Below, piece by piece: positions 43,881 through 55,334 of a stretch of DNA of 64,000 nt. How positions within the stretch are numbered: the first letter of the stretch is position 1; the number at the start of each line of letters is the position of its first letter. The notes beneath the pieces were generated by a model, which was given only the letters and a program-made list of their open reading frames with translations, did not search any database and had not been told where the DNA came from. A program made the position numbers and the translations under genes. Source of the DNA: Polychytrium aggregatum (taxonomy: Eukaryota > Chytridiomycota > Chytridiomycetes > Polychytriales); assembly GCF_025602895.1 (NCBI RefSeq), contig NW_026516225.1, positions 558,001 through 622,000 of the forward strand. The letters run 5' to 3'.

Positions 43881-45036
43881 ATGTCCACCATTCCTCCAAC
43901 CGAAGACCCAAACGAGGATATCGTTGGTGGAGCCGCCAAGCAACTGCGGTATCGCAACAAAAATGAAATGCACTGGCGAGTCATCAAGGAGAGTGCTCCC
44001 TACGGCCTGGCTACGACCGCCACTGCCTTGGGACTCTCGGCCTTTGCCCAGAAGCGGTGGCCCTTCTACCAACGATTGACCCTGCCCATCAAGGTATGTC
44101 CGTGTTTCTGGATCCATGGTGCGCACTCGGGTTGGCTCGTTGGATTGGATTCGTGCGGCTTGCTTGGATTCGTTGGCCATCTGGGCCAAGGTTTCGGATA
44201 ACCGTGCGCATTCGAGTTTGCTGTGGCGACCCGGAATCCCTCCGCTTGTCCAACACCGTTGGCGATGATCTTAGCTTGGTCATCAAGAGCATCTTGCCCT
44301 TTCCGCTCATATTCGCATCCTCACCCACATCTAAACACTCTCATCCTCCACCCCATCGCCAGGTGTCTCTCGTATTGGCCTCCACAATCGCCGGATTTTT
44401 CACTGCCAGTGATGTCGTTGCTATGCGTGTCGATCGAGAGTTTGCTCAGCAGTTCTCGGTTGTCCACGAAAGCGAAATCGAGCCTCTTACCTCAAGCGAT
44501 CAGATCAACTTCACAAGCGCTGAAGGGCTGAAAAATGCCTTCATCCAGTATCGCTACAAGTTTGTTGGTAAGAATCCTATGAACCACATTCATTTCTGCA
44601 ACGGTGCTGTCCGGAATTTGTCGGCCAATCGTCACCCACGGCTGACCCGAGCCCTTGGCTTTCAACACTGCCGACACTGACCCTGCAACTTTGTTTTGTC
44701 TGTCTTGAAGCCGGCCTCTGGGCCACTTCGATGGTAGCCGCCCTCGGCTACAACTACCGACGAACAGATATCACCCAGGCCCAGAAAGTCATTAACGCCC
44801 GTATGACTGCCCAGCTGTTGGCCATTGCGGGTGTCATGGGTGTCGCAGGTGTATCAACCCTTGTCGACGTCAAGCCTGTTGCTGTTGTCGGTGAGTTTCG
44901 AGTTGAATTTGTTGTGCTGCTCATGATGCTTGGTTGGCCGTTGATCATCCCATGATTTGCACTCACCATCGATTGCTTTGCAGATCCCTACTACGAACGT
45001 ATTGTCAATGGCGAGGCGGTTAAAACCACTGCTTAG
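43881..45036 (+). CDS. Rcf2-like respiratory supercomplex factor with HIG1 domain
   Basis: Four exons (43881-44093, 44363-44567, 44711-44890, 44984-45036) keep phase and give 216 residues. The N-terminal half has two hydrophobic stretches (GLATTATALGLSAFA and SLVLASTIAGFFTA). The C-terminal half is a HIG1 domain: QYRYKFVAGLWATSMVAALG, then RRTDITQAQKVINARMTAQL and AIAGVMGVAG, the two-helix hairpin with the (I/V)xxAQK(I/V)xxARMxAQ connecting motif. Yeast Rcf2 has the same layout and sits in the inner mitochondrial membrane with complexes III and IV. A TATA-like box precedes it by about 115 bp. Confidence 0.83.
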
Positions 45037-46270
45037 CAAGGACCTCGTCGTTTCCGTGGACCATATGCCCTCTTCCTTCTATCAAGCAGCGCCAGCCAAC
45101 ACTGGGGGAGTGCAGAACGGCAGTCTGTATTTGAAAGAGATCGAGATCATCGAATCTCACCATGCTTTGTAAATTATTAGAGCCCCTGAGCCTGGCTTTT
45201 ATCCTTCGGGCAGGCCGCTCACGTCAGCTTGTCCTTGGCGATTTCCCCCTCCCACCTCGCGATTTGTGCCAACTTGAACTGGGGAGCAAGGATCATGATG
45301 GACTCTTGAGTAGTCACGCCACCCACGATATGTTGCATTCTTCGATCATCATCCGGTCGAAATACACTTGAAGCGATATCATCAGAGAAGCAAATACGAC
45401 TTTCGCAGACCGTTGGGATGGTCAAACCGCTGGTTCGCAACATGTATGTCATTCGCAACGCCAATTCCTGAGTTGTTGAGTCACAGTTACGGTCAGGTCA
45501 AGAGCTTATTCATAGTACGTAATGATGGACCTGCTGGGGTGAGGCCGTTTCGAGGTAGATGGAGGCAGATGGAGACAGCTGCAGATACTTTATACATTGG
45601 CAAACGGGGCACCACCCGCTTCGTGAACATGGTGTAGGATGAGCTTGCGTCAAGCAGAACCACATGCAACTCAACAGATCACCTCCGAGTAAAGACCACT
45701 GGTCGCTCTCCGATCTCCACAATCGACCTGCACTGCTCAAAGTACCGAGCAATCCGCTACGTCTTGGGGCTGGATGCATAGTCCTTTTTTGACGCCACGA
45801 CGCATTGCCAGCGATGCATGGTGCTCTTGGAAACACTGAATATGGCCAGGGCCACCTCGGATCCTAGGCGGGGAAGGATCCGTCTGAGGCAGCTGCAAGC
45901 TCGACACTACTATCCCAGGACGCTGTGATTTGCCGATACATGAATACGTACCCATCGCCCGTCGTGTCCAAACATCATCCTCGGCCTGCGTCAAGTTGCC
46001 ACCATCTTCAGTTGTCCAAGAGCGCCATCTATCTGGTACCTGGACACTGGTAACCCACACCTCCCCCAACAGGGAGGTGGCGACGGTCGGACAGATATGT
46101 GGAGCAGGCACATCTATTCCGCGATGCAGAGGTCGGGCACCGTCGACCTTTAAACCAGCACATCTCGTTTCGTCCGTTTGTTGGCACTGCTGACAATTTG
46201 AGTGGCCGCGAGACAAAGTGAGGGAAATGTTGTTGTCGGGCCAACTCGGTCTGTATCGAGCCAACTCGTT
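45037..46270. other. Intergenic with a Fanzor-family fragment
   Basis: The 3' flanks of two convergent genes. The only recognised feature is the fragment at 45643-45733. Confidence 0.5.
45643..45733 (-). pseudogene. Fanzor-family 3' end fragment
   Basis: This is a near copy of 20661-20757: the same C-terminal codons (CRSIVEIGERPVVFTRR on minus), a stop at 45681-45679, and the same perfect hairpin gcttgcgtcaagc (45643-45655), with the stop-to-hairpin spacing conserved exactly at 24 bp. The RDVNAARN part is absent; sequence similarity stops at about 45733. Confidence 0.65.
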
Positions 46271-47155
46271 CTACCACGGGCTGGCAGAGACACAAAATCG
46301 TCGGCAGCGCATTTGGTTGAGCCAATAACCCGCATAGACACGACCCATAATCTGGAAGTGCGGGAAGCGAACCTCCCGCTGGAAGACAGGCTCGCCCATG
46401 ACAATGCCTGAGAAGTGTAGAAGCTTGGGGTCGTTGAGATAACGGTAGATCGTGTCGACTCGAACAAGCGTGGGTTTGTCGCCAACATTCGCCCAGATAT
46501 GATCGCCAAGGAACAGAACCTCGCCACCAATCCGAGCGACCTCAAAGAATTGGATCGAGTTCCGAAGTGCGCAAGTCTTGTGTGGGAGATGGGTCGCAGC
46601 CAGCCGGGACTCGGTTGTTTTCAGCGACAGCAAAAACTTGATGAGAATCGGATCCAATGGCGCCGTCGTTTCAGCGAGTTCCAGCGATTTGAGGTCGACG
46701 GAGTCGAGGAACGTATATCCGCCAAACGGCGGAACGTAGGCGCACGGGCAGAGGCACATTTCGGGGAGTCGCAGCTGATCCAGGTTCAGACCATTGAGCC
46801 GAACATCGTAGGTTATGAATGAAGCTTGAACGATTCCGTCAAAGATCTGGGGAGTCTGGACTTGGACGACAGCTTTACCTAAATCTTCGGCAACTCGTGA
46901 GGCTGGGTTCGATGACTTGATCACCAAGGGGGTCGACCAAACATTGTGGTGTGGCCCCTGATCGTGGACTCTATAGATTATCGCTGGCCAATATATTGGG
47001 ACGCCGTTGAAATCGCTGGGGTCGACACGAATGCATGACCTGATATCGAGAGCTTCAAACTCCAGCGGGTGATGCTTGTTTAACTGAAGGAACACTGAGA
47101 CGAACACGACCTCTCCTCTCCGGAAGACTGGGTGCGAGGAAATGGGACTCGACAT
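46271..47155 (-). CDS. Hypothetical protein, possibly Clr2/BAH-like
   Basis: A single open frame of 294 residues from the ATG at 47155. The N-terminal part has RRGEVVFVSV and GVPIYWPAIIYRVHDQG, patterns seen in chromatin proteins with PWWP/BAH-like barrels. The C-terminal part has IGGEVLFLGDHIWANVGDKP, then TLVRVDTIYR and PHFQIMGRVYAG, reminiscent of the barrel of fungal Clr2 silencing proteins. The resemblance is pattern-level only. There is no transmembrane segment or catalytic motif. The 3' end (RRFCVSASPW) may run past a real splice donor. Confidence 0.5.
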   Translation of the reverse strand: MSSPISSHPVFRRGEVVFVSVFLQLNKHHPLEFEALDIRSCIRVDPSDFNGVPIYWPAIIYRVHDQGPHHNVWSTPLVIKSSNPASRVAEDLGKAVVQVQTPQIFDGIVQASFITYDVRLNGLNLDQLRLPEMCLCPCAYVPPFGGYTFLDSVDLKSLELAETTAPLDPILIKFLLSLKTTESRLAATHLPHKTCALRNSIQFFEVARIGGEVLFLGDHIWANVGDKPTLVRVDTIYRYLNDPKLLHFSGIVMGEPVFQREVRFPHFQIMGRVYAGYWLNQMRCRRFCVSASPW

Positions 47156-48767
47156 GCGAGCGTGCCCAGTAAATAGGACAGCGGCTGTGGATGATTTGGA
47201 TTCAGCGGCGTGGTCAAGCGATCGGAGGAGCAGAGACCACAGGAAAGAGTCGCAAATAGCCGTCTGAAGGATGGATCCAACAATGGTGCTAGAAATATGA
47301 GAACAGAGCTGAATCCATCAAGCGCAGGGCGTGACAGCGGGTGCCTTTGAGGGTGACCTTGGATTTGAGATGGGCGATCCGAGAGACGCACTGGGCCAGA
47401 CCGATCAAGCCAAAGGTCAGCCGATCATTCAGCCAAAGGAAGAAGGCTGCCGGTTGGACACGGTGTGGATGGGGGGCGTGGTGTTGGCAAGACGGCAAAG
47501 CACGGTGTTCAGGCTACAAGATCTCGGCAATCCCCTATTGCCATCCATCAACCCACCCCGGTCCGAGCATAGATGTTGAAGGAGTCTGAGATCTGACACA
47601 ACAGAGAAGCTGATCGCTGGCTCTTCACATGGTTCGACAGGATTCAGAGGACAGCGCCAAGACCGGCCATGCCCAGCCCCCAGAAATGTGGAGAGTTGCT
47701 CTGGTTGTGCTCCTCCATTCGCTGCCGACCGGTCTCTCATATCTCCCTCGAATTATCTCGCACTCATGCAGACGTGTTATCCAATAACATTATCAAGAGA
47801 TAAAATTGCAAGTCCAACGTGCATGGATGGGACTGAAACTGCAACGGAACGTGCTACGGAGCGCAGCACGGAGGGCTGGAAAAGCTTCCAGCGCCAAGCT
47901 GTGCTGCGTCCCACCGGTTTGCCTTCCGCAGGCGCCCGCCGTGATGCCCGCCATTGCAGATAAAAGCTGCTGGGTTTTGGCCCTCAATAAACCAGCAGGG
48001 ACACAACGCCGTTCAAACCAGTTTTGTAACGAACGGGCAAAGAAGAGAGTATAACCCAGCTGTCGAGGCAACGGGATGACGGGCAACGGGACAACGGGGT
48101 AACGGGGTAACGGGGCAACGAGGTGTTAGAGTCCGAAGGGGACTCAACAGCAAAAGAGAAAGTGAGCTCGAAGTGAGCTCAGGGAAAGCAAAGGAAAGGT
48201 CCGAAGTGGACTCGGAGAGAGCGAGGGAAGCAAAGATCCGTTCAAGATAAGACCAGTCTCGAAATGAGACGTGAGGAACACTCAGAGAATAAAGTAGAAG
48301 GCACTTTATTTAGTCCTATTTTGAACGCTGAGGTTCGACTACACATCGCGGGGGTCAGGCTATTGATACACAAGTCAGGCCTTGGCAGCGAAGGGCGGCC
48401 AAGGGAGGGAAAAGTGGGCGATCGAGCGTGTCATGAACCATGACTTGTGCGGGTGTGCAAAGACTGACCCTGGCCGCCAACCGATACTGATTGGATGGTG
48501 AGCCTTGCTGTGCTCGAGGAAATCAAGATGCACAGCCCCTGTCTGGACGCACCAACTCTCCAGGCCGAGCATTCTCCGCGGAGCCTTCTTGGCAGTATTG
48601 CCCCTTTCTAGATGTTTGTCAGCACAGGCCACCAGCCGGTTATATACCAGACCTCAGCCGCGCTTGTAAACCTCCCCAGTGAAGTATTCAATAAATCACC
48701 ACTCTACCTTGTTCTCTGCTCCCCTCAGGCCATCTCGTTCGCCCAACCCTTTGACTCTCTGACCATC
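47156..48767. other. Intergenic or degraded repeat sequence
   Basis: No gene is supported. It holds an aacgggg-type short repeat at 48070-48120 and, from 48124 (tgttagagtccgaagg), sequence with gtccgaag-ggactc repeats and AATAAA-like signals that may be part of an old LTR whose ends I could not pair. Confidence 0.4.
48070..48120 (+). repeat. Short tandem repeat (gggtaac / gggcaac)n
   Basis: About seven units of acggg(a/c/g)taacggg-like sequence. Confidence 0.8.
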
Positions 48768-49170
48768 TGTTAGGGATAGCTCCTGCTTGTTCTCCACTTT
48801 GACTGCACACTTGGCTGTTCTTTTGCCTTTCTGTTTGTTTGTGTGTAGCTTTGCAGTTCCCCTCCAATTTTCCGCCCTTTGCCTGTCTTTTCCGCTCCTT
48901 CCGCACTTCCGTTTTCCCGCGCTGCTCCGCTTCTCTTGTCTTCTTCGCACGCGCCGGTTTGTTTGTGCACGCGCCTTGCTGCGATTGGTTGCAATTCGGC
49001 TCCCGGTCATGTGTCCCCCCACCGGTGACTCATGACCTGCCTGACCACCCCAAACCTTCGCCTATCTTGCATGCGTTCGCCCCAATCGGTTCTTTGACCA
49101 ATCCGCTTCTTGGACGTTGAGTCACATTGCTTCGCCTTTGCACGTTTCTCCTGCCTGGTGCTTCGCTTTT

Positions 49171-49561
49171 TGTTAGGGACGGACGCGGGAGCAGGGCGAG
49201 GCAAAGACAAGAGCGTGGGAACCGGGAGTAGTCAAGGTCTAGAAGAGTGATGATCTTATATTGGAGTAGTGAGAAGTTAATTCACTTGATGAGCTTTCTA
49301 CCCACGTCCTGAGCCCGTCTATTTATACCTCAGCCGTCTAGTCTATCTGATCTCCGAGCTCAATCGGTGACAAGCCACGCCGTGATCAAGGAAGGGAATG
49401 AATGAATTGACTAAGCTAACGAGCTGCGCAGAAAAGTCCCGAACGTTGTCGGCCATCCTTTGCATAGGTAACATGACTAACTGCCCCGCCACACCCCAAT
49501 CATGACCTGCACCCCAAACACGCGATCCCTGAACCCTTGTACCTTTGGGCAAGTTCTAACA
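49171..49561 (-). mobile_element. LTR-like sequence (element C)
   Basis: 391 bp bounded by TGTTAGGGAC and GTTCTAACA (6-bp inverted TGTTAG/CTAACA ends). It abuts an integrase fragment on its right. An alternative left boundary is the TGTTAGGGA at 48768, which would make it 794 bp. No matching target duplication was found, so it may be the 3' LTR of a truncated element. Confidence 0.6.
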
Positions 49562-49834
49562 CTCGCCTGTAACCGTCTTCGTGGTGGGCACAAAGTGTGC
49601 TTGTTTGGACAGGCGGTCCTTAACCACGAAGATCGAGTCAAAACCGTTCGAAGGTGGGAGATCCGTGATGAAGTCCATCGACAGGTCCCACCAACGTTCG
49701 GAAGGAACGGGGAGAGGGTGAAGTAAACCATAAGGGGAGTGACGGGACGGCTTGGCTCGCTGGCACGCTTCACAATTAGCAATGAAGCGACGCACAGACT
49801 TACGAAGCCGGGGCCAGTGAAAGTCCCGGGAGAT
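49562..49834 (-). pseudogene. Ty3/gypsy integrase fragment (element C)
   Basis: The minus-strand frame encodes FHWPRLRKSVRRFIANCEAC and then WWDLSMDFITDLPPSNGFDS, the end of the zinc-binding domain and the start of the integrase core with its first Asp. It is cut on the left by the LTR-like sequence (the stop comes from the LTR's TGTTAG) and on the right by element B's LTR. The remainder is missing or beyond the window. Confidence 0.8.
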
Positions 49835-50159
49835 TGTCACGGACGGGCAGGGCTGGAGAGGACGGAACGGCGGGCGAGGCTCGAGCGAAGGCAGGACGGA
49901 AGCGAGGCGACGGCAGGGCGGAAGCAGGACGGGATCGGGGGGACGGGGACTGGAGACGGTCGTTTATTTGGCGAACGACGCAGGGCAAGGCGGAGAATAC
50001 AGGTGATTCCTCTTGCTGGGCCTCTCGGGCGACGGGGATGGCGCCTTTATATAGTTTGGGCCCAGCAAGAGTCGGTGCGGGGAACCGGGTCGAGGTTCTC
50101 ACGCTGCGTCGCTCAGTCTGCGTGCACGCGCTATGTGACGAACACGCCGGTTCGTCACA
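49835..50159 (-). repeat. 3' LTR of element B
   Basis: 325 bp; on the plus strand it begins tgtcacgg and ends ttcgtcaca, so the TG...CA ends are mutually inverted (TGTGACG / CGTGACA on minus). B's pol stop codon (50162-50160) directly precedes it. Only this copy is in the window, so the outer boundary rests on the end motif. Confidence 0.75.
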
Positions 50160-50176
50160 TCACACCCTTCTCAACC
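50160..50176 (-). pseudogene. Last codons of element B pol
   Basis: The few final codons and TGA of B's pol, separated from the main part by the A1 insertion. The caacc at 50172-50176 is one arm of A1's target-site duplication. Confidence 0.75.
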
Positions 50177-50485
50177 TGTAACGTCCACTACTGGGACGTT
50201 GGGGCAAGACGGGGAGGGAGGGGGTACAAGACAAGACAGGACGGGGCAGAACAGGGCGGTGCTAGGCTACTCTAGCGGACGGGTGAGCTCGGGGAGCACT
50301 TACGTTTATTCACGATAAAACCGAACTCCAGACAAACGGGGGGAACGGGGGCAACCCGCAGGTATACCCTGCGGTGGCCTGCCTGCGGTGCGTGAAAACG
50401 CAAAGCGCAGCACAGGTCACGACCCACTGCGCCGCGCAGTACGCGCAGTACGCGCAGCACAGCGTCGGAGATACCATCTCCTACA
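50177..50485 (-). repeat. 3' LTR of A1
   Basis: 309 bp, plus-strand ends tgtaacgtccac ... ccatctcctaca. The same sequence recurs at 55335, 58111 and 63268. Confidence 0.95.
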
Positions 50486-50496
50486 CTCCCACACTT
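50486..50496 (-). other. Polypurine tract of A1
   Basis: A purine-rich GTGTGGGAG on minus immediately before the 3' LTR, the usual place for plus-strand priming. It is short, so the call rests on position. Confidence 0.45.
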
Positions 50497-53400
50497 AAGA
50501 AGGCTTCCTGCGAGGAGCCCTGCGTGTGCTCTTTATTTGGGGCTCCTCGAGGTGTTTACCGTATTTACTCAGCTCCTCGGGTGCATGGGACAAGTCCTCC
50601 AGTGTTTGCCATGTGTTGCCCGAGTGTGGGTAACCAACCCACTTGACATAAAACCGAAGTGACCCATCAGCCACTTTCTTGTGCCTCACGATCCTTTCGA
50701 CTTCATATTCTTGAGTATAGTATTGTCCGAGGTCGTCTTCCAGTGGTGCGTCGTCCGGGACACCTTCGTCGGCGTCGGGGAACTGTGCTGGACTGCGGGT
50801 CGTGTGGCGACGCAGCTTGGACACATGGAAGACAGGATGGAGCTTGCTTCCAGGTGGCAAGTCCAACAGGTAGTTGAGGGGACTGGGTCGGGCCGCTATC
50901 TTGAACGGTCCTCGGTACTTGGGCAACAACTTCTTTGACTGGGCTTCGGGGACCTTGATGTTGTCGGCGTCCAGGTAGACAAGGTCTCCAACTTCAAAGG
51001 AGACATCCTGGTGTCGGCGGTCGTAGTACTTCGCCATCACTTGTTGCGCATCCGTGAGCGCGTCGGCGATCATCTTGTGTCGGACTTGATGATCTTTGAC
51101 AAAGGCACTTGGTTTGGGAGGCAATCCAGCCGTGGACTCGGTCAGTGTCAAGGAGGTGGGAACATCAGGCTGGAATCCGTAGAGCGCCTCAAAGGGGCTC
51201 AAGCCAGTTGTGCTCGACTTGGCGGTGTTGTATGCAAACTCTGCATGACTCAGCTGTATGTCCCAGTCGTCTTGGCTGGTCGAGGCGTATGTCCTCAGGT
51301 ATTGCTCGAGGGTGCGGATCGTCCGCTCGGACTGTCCATCCGTTTGTTGGTGGTGCGAGGTTGACATGTTCAGCTTGGTGCCGAGATGGTCGAACAGACT
51401 TGTCCAAAACAAGGAGGTGAATCGGGGGTCTCGATCACTGACGATGGACTTTGGGAGGCCGTGGTGCTTGAACACATGCTTGAAGAACAGCAGTGCAAGG
51501 TCAGGCGCGGAGCATGTCGTCTGGCACGGCACAAAGTGTGCCATCTTGCTGAACCTGTCGACAAAGACAGCGATTGCATCGTGGTCCAACTTGGTCGTCG
51601 GTAGATGCGTGATGAGATCCATGGACATGCTGGTCCAGGGGCGGTCGGGAACAGGCAGGGGTTGCAGCAATCCTTGCTCTCGGGTCGTGCGTGACTTGAC
51701 CATCTTGCAGGTATGGCAGGACTCGATGTACTTCTCGACGGTGCGCTTCATTCCAGGCCAGTATGCGACTTTGGCCAGTCGGTCGTATGTCTTCTCGACT
51801 CCAAAGTGTCCAGCGAGGGGCGAGTCGTGGACCTCTTGGAGCAACTTGGTCTTCAACGACGGAATGTCCGGCACACAGACACGGCTGTCCTTCTTCAGGA
51901 GGAGCAGGCCATCACGCACTGTGTACTCGGATGATTCGTCGTCCTTGGGGAGCTTAGACACCTTTCGGAACAGTTCTCCGAACTGTTTGTCGTTGGCGAT
52001 GTTGTCTCGGACAACATCCAGCATCGTGTTGTCGACACTGACAGTCGACTCGTACAGTGACGCCAATTGGTAGTCGGGGCGTCGGGACAGTGCGTCAGGC
52101 ACCACATTGAGTTTGCCTTTCTGGTATACAACCTCGTAGTTGTACTCGGCGAGGAACTCCATCCATCGCGCTTGGCGTCGGCTCAGGTTCTTCTTGGTGT
52201 CGAGGTAACGCAGTGACTGGTGGTCCGTCACAATCTTGAAGGGCTTGGCGGTACCGTGGAGGTACACTCGGAACTTCTGCAGCGCGTAGATGATCGCAAG
52301 CTGCTCCTTCTCGTGCACGGGATAGTTGATCTCGTGTTGGGACAGTTTGCGCGACTCGAAGGCAACGGGCCTTCCCTCCTGCATCAAAACAGCTCCCACC
52401 GCAAAGTCGGAGGCGTCGGTGTGCACGGAGACATCCGTGTTCGGGTCGAACACAGCGAGGACAGGAGCGTTCGTCAAGGCGTGCTTGAGGGTCTCGAACG
52501 CTTGGCGTTGTGGGTGGTCCCACACGAAGGGGCACTCTTTGCGGAGTAGGTCTGTGAGTGGACCGGCAGTGCGCGCCAGATCGGGGATGAATCGGCGGTA
52601 GTAGTTGACGAGACCGAGAAACGACTGCACGTCAGAGACGCATGCGAGCGGCGGCCACTCGACCACAGACTTGACCTTGGCGGGGTCGACTTCGATTCCT
52701 CTTCCTGAGACAACGTGTCCCAGGAACGGGACTTGATTCTTGAAGAACTCACACTTGGACAGTTTGGCATACAACTTGTGCTCGCGTAGCTTGGCCAGCA
52801 CGCGGGCGACATGACCTTCATGGGTCGCTTCATCCTTGCTGTACACAAGGATATCATCCAGGTACACGATGACAGAGTTGTCGAGCTCTTGGCGGAACAC
52901 ATCGTTCATCAGCTGCATGAACGTGGCAGGTGCGTTCGTCAATCCGAACGGCAGCACTAGGAACTCGTACAGTCCGTAGCGAGTCCTGAAGGCGGTCTTG
53001 TGGACATCATCCTCGTGGATGCGGATCTGATGGTAGCCTGAGCGGAGGTCTATCTTGCTAAAGACCTTTGCTCCACTCAGACGATCCATCAACTCGTCGA
53101 TCCTGGGCAACGGGTAGGTGTTCTTGATGGTCTGTTTGTTTAGTGCGCGATAGTCGACGCACATCCTGAGATCACCTTCTTTCTTCTTGACAAAGAGCAC
53201 TGGTGCACCATACGGTGACTGGCTCGGGCGGATGAACCCATGGGCGAGGAGGTCATCCAACTGGCGCTTGAGTTCGTCCATCTCCGTCAGCGACAGTTGG
53301 TACGTCGGTCTTGACGGAGGCGACGAGCCTGGTTCGATGTCGATGCGATGATCGACGGTGCGTTGGGGTGGCAGGCATTGTGGCAACTGGTCGGGGAATA

Positions 53401-54427
53401 CGTCCTTGTACTCGTCGAGCAGCTTGGTCACCACAGGCGGGGGACCGGGACCGGCTTGGTCGGTGTCGTCGACCTCACGCACGACACAGAGGAACGACGT
53501 GTCCTTCTTGATCAGCCTCTTGAATTGCATGGCTGAGAGGAGAGGTGGCATGTTGGGTGAGGCCATGCCCTGCAGGACAATGTCAGGGCCAACACGGACA
53601 GTGCGGCCTTTCCAGTCGACGACTGGAGTCGGCTCGGCACGAGCAAGCCAGCTCATGCCGAGGATGGCATCGAACTTGGTGTCGATCACTTGGAACAACA
53701 GGACAGGATGGTACTTGGGATGGAGGGCCACTCGCAGGACCACTTGGTGTGTGCACTGCTGCACACGATCGTCTGCAAGCGCCACACTCATCGGCGACTT
53801 CTTCTTGGTTGCATGTATGTTGAGCTCCTGGAGCAAGCGTCTGCTGACAAAGTTGCAGCTTGCTCCAGAGTCCACCATCATTCGGACGGTGTGACCTTGG
53901 ACGGTGGCAGGGAGGTACAGCAGGGACTCTTCATGGTCCTCCTGCACAGCCTCCTGCACCATGACTTGACTTGGGGGAACGGGCGACACTTGGTCTTGGT
54001 TGGCTTCATCACGGCCACTCGGACATTTTGGATAGGGTTCGGCCATTGCGGGGGCCTGCGGCGTCAGCACGCCATTGCACACGACGTCCACGGCTTGCGG
54101 ACACATGTCGGAAGCATCCGACACACACGACTTGACAGGGGTGAGGGCACAGGCGGTCCTGTCCCTCAAGGGTTCTTGATTTTCTTTTTTGTTTTGGTTT
54201 TCAATTTTGGTTTTCTCTTCACGTTCGTGGAGAGGCAGGCGGCTTGCGCCACCATGCACCTCTCGCACGACGCACAACACTTGGTTTGTTTCTCCTTCGG
54301 GGGAGGGGGCGAGGTGAACTTCCTCTGGAGACGCGTGGACTGCATTGAGCAATCCACGGCGTTGGTCTCCTACTAGGGCTCCAGAGCCACCTAGTAGGGT
54401 CGGCCGTTTCCCGACTTCATGGGGCAC
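50495..54427 (-). CDS. pol: A1 pol: protease, reverse transcriptase, RNase H, integrase, chromodomain
   Basis: An open frame of 1310 codons overlapping gag by 37 nt in the -1 frame, so it is probably expressed by ribosomal frameshifting; its nominal first codon (GTG) is not a real start. In order: a linker, retropepsin ([10 protein letters not shown]), reverse transcriptase (CVDYRALN; catalytic [10 protein letters not shown]), RNase H ([13 protein letters not shown]), integrase zinc finger (CHTC) and core ([25 protein letters not shown] giving D, D and E), and a C-terminal chromodomain ([12 protein letters not shown] ... [21 protein letters not shown]). The chromodomain marks it as a chromovirus, a group that targets chromatin marks on integration. 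It ends just before the polypurine tract. Confidence 0.95.
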   Translation of the reverse strand: MPHEVGKRPTLLGGSGALVGDQRRGLLNAVHASPEEVHLAPSPEGETNQVLCVVREVHGGASRLPLHEREEKTKIENQNKKENQEPLRDRTACALTPVKSCVSDASDMCPQAVDVVCNGVLTPQAPAMAEPYPKCPSGRDEANQDQVSPVPPSQVMVQEAVQEDHEESLLYLPATVQGHTVRMMVDSGASCNFVSRRLLQELNIHATKKKSPMSVALADDRVQQCTHQVVLRVALHPKYHPVLLFQVIDTKFDAILGMSWLARAEPTPVVDWKGRTVRVGPDIVLQGMASPNMPPLLSAMQFKRLIKKDTSFLCVVREVDDTDQAGPGPPPVVTKLLDEYKDVFPDQLPQCLPPQRTVDHRIDIEPGSSPPSRPTYQLSLTEMDELKRQLDDLLAHGFIRPSQSPYGAPVLFVKKKEGDLRMCVDYRALNKQTIKNTYPLPRIDELMDRLSGAKVFSKIDLRSGYHQIRIHEDDVHKTAFRTRYGLYEFLVLPFGLTNAPATFMQLMNDVFRQELDNSVIVYLDDILVYSKDEATHEGHVARVLAKLREHKLYAKLSKCEFFKNQVPFLGHVVSGRGIEVDPAKVKSVVEWPPLACVSDVQSFLGLVNYYRRFIPDLARTAGPLTDLLRKECPFVWDHPQRQAFETLKHALTNAPVLAVFDPNTDVSVHTDASDFAVGAVLMQEGRPVAFESRKLSQHEINYPVHEKEQLAIIYALQKFRVYLHGTAKPFKIVTDHQSLRYLDTKKNLSRRQARWMEFLAEYNYEVVYQKGKLNVVPDALSRRPDYQLASLYESTVSVDNTMLDVVRDNIANDKQFGELFRKVSKLPKDDESSEYTVRDGLLLLKKDSRVCVPDIPSLKTKLLQEVHDSPLAGHFGVEKTYDRLAKVAYWPGMKRTVEKYIESCHTCKMVKSRTTREQGLLQPLPVPDRPWTSMSMDLITHLPTTKLDHDAIAVFVDRFSKMAHFVPCQTTCSAPDLALLFFKHVFKHHGLPKSIVSDRDPRFTSLFWTSLFDHLGTKLNMSTSHHQQTDGQSERTIRTLEQYLRTYASTSQDDWDIQLSHAEFAYNTAKSSTTGLSPFEALYGFQPDVPTSLTLTESTAGLPPKPSAFVKDHQVRHKMIADALTDAQQVMAKYYDRRHQDVSFEVGDLVYLDADNIKVPEAQSKKLLPKYRGPFKIAARPSPLNYLLDLPPGSKLHPVFHVSKLRRHTTRSPAQFPDADEGVPDDAPLEDDLGQYYTQEYEVERIVRHKKVADGSLRFYVKWVGYPHSGNTWQTLEDLSHAPEELSKYGKHLEEPQIKSTRRAPRRKPS

Positions 54428-55212
54428 TCCTTGGCCTGGTGTCCCGGTCGGTGACAGAAGAAGCAGGAACCATGGCGGAGGTCCTCCTGCTTCTGTCTGT
54501 CCTTGGGGGAGACAGTGGCAGCTTGCTGGAACCGGGAGCGGGGAGGGCCACGAGCCTCCATGGCGTTGACGTCAACGTCCATGGGCTCAGGCATGGGTCT
54601 TGCGGGCGGGGCCGGGCGAGGCGGACGGGCTGGGACGTGATGAGACCGATGGCCGCCTGCCAGCTGCGGGTAGAACTGGCGGCCATGGTACTGGACGTTG
54701 TCGAGGTTCTCGGCAACGTCCATCATCACGTCCAGGGACTTGCGGGCATCAGGGTTGCTGGCGATGTACTCTCTGATCTTGGGCTTGAGGCCCTTCTGGA
54801 AGAGGTACATCGCATCAGCAGAGCCCAGCTCCTCAATCTGGGAGGAGAGGTCTTCAAACTCCTCGATGTAGCGGGTCACAGAACCACGCTGCACGAGAGA
54901 GTATAGCTTGTCACGGGCAATGAGTTCAGCATTGGGGCTGCCGAAGCGGCGACGGAGGCGGTCCTTGAAGTCGTCAAACACACCTTCGCTCTGCTCGTCG
55001 AACCCTTGGCGGCGGTACCAACGGTACGCCTGGTCCTTTAAGCAGAGCTTGGCGGCGACGATGTGGTGGGTGGGGGCGACTTGGGCAGCATCGAGGTAGT
55101 CCTCGAGTTGCTGCAGCCAGTCCTCCACCGAGGAGGAGCGGCTCTTCCCAGTAAACACTGGGGCACGGAAGGTCTTGAGGAAGGCTTCCGGAAGTGGGCG
55201 GGGGTTGCTCAT
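54391..55212 (-). CDS. gag: A1 gag: capsid and nucleocapsid
   Basis: 273 residues from the ATG at 55212. The capsid-like region has the Ty3/gypsy retrotransposon-gag pattern ([30 protein letters not shown]). After an Arg/Pro-rich stretch it ends with one CCHC zinc knuckle ([14 protein letters not shown]) just before the stop, typical of nucleocapsid. The stop lies inside the overlap with pol. Confidence 0.95.
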   Translation of the reverse strand: MSNPRPLPEAFLKTFRAPVFTGKSRSSSVEDWLQQLEDYLDAAQVAPTHHIVAAKLCLKDQAYRWYRRQGFDEQSEGVFDDFKDRLRRRFGSPNAELIARDKLYSLVQRGSVTRYIEEFEDLSSQIEELGSADAMYLFQKGLKPKIREYIASNPDARKSLDVMMDVAENLDNVQYHGRQFYPQLAGGHRSHHVPARPPRPAPPARPMPEPMDVDVNAMEARGPPRSRFQQAATVSPKDRQKQEDLRHGSCFFCHRPGHQAKECPMKSGNGRPY

Positions 55213-55322
55213 GGCAGGGGCAGGCTCCAGGGACAGAGAGGAGAGTCGGTCGGCAAGAGAGGCGGGATCCAGCTTGAGGATCTAGAAAGAGGACAAACAG
55301 GACGAAAACAAGACGAGGATTT

Positions 55323-55334
55323 CCGATGCTACCA
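55323..55334 (-). other. Primer-binding site of A1
   Basis: TGGTAGCATCGG on minus directly after the 5' LTR. TGGTA is complementary to the CCA end of initiator-Met-type tRNAs; the exact tRNA is not known here. Confidence 0.6.

Noticed and set aside
48124-48767. Separate LTR starting TGTTAGAGTCCG
   Set aside because: No matching CTAACA end or target duplication could be paired, so it is left as possible degraded repeat.
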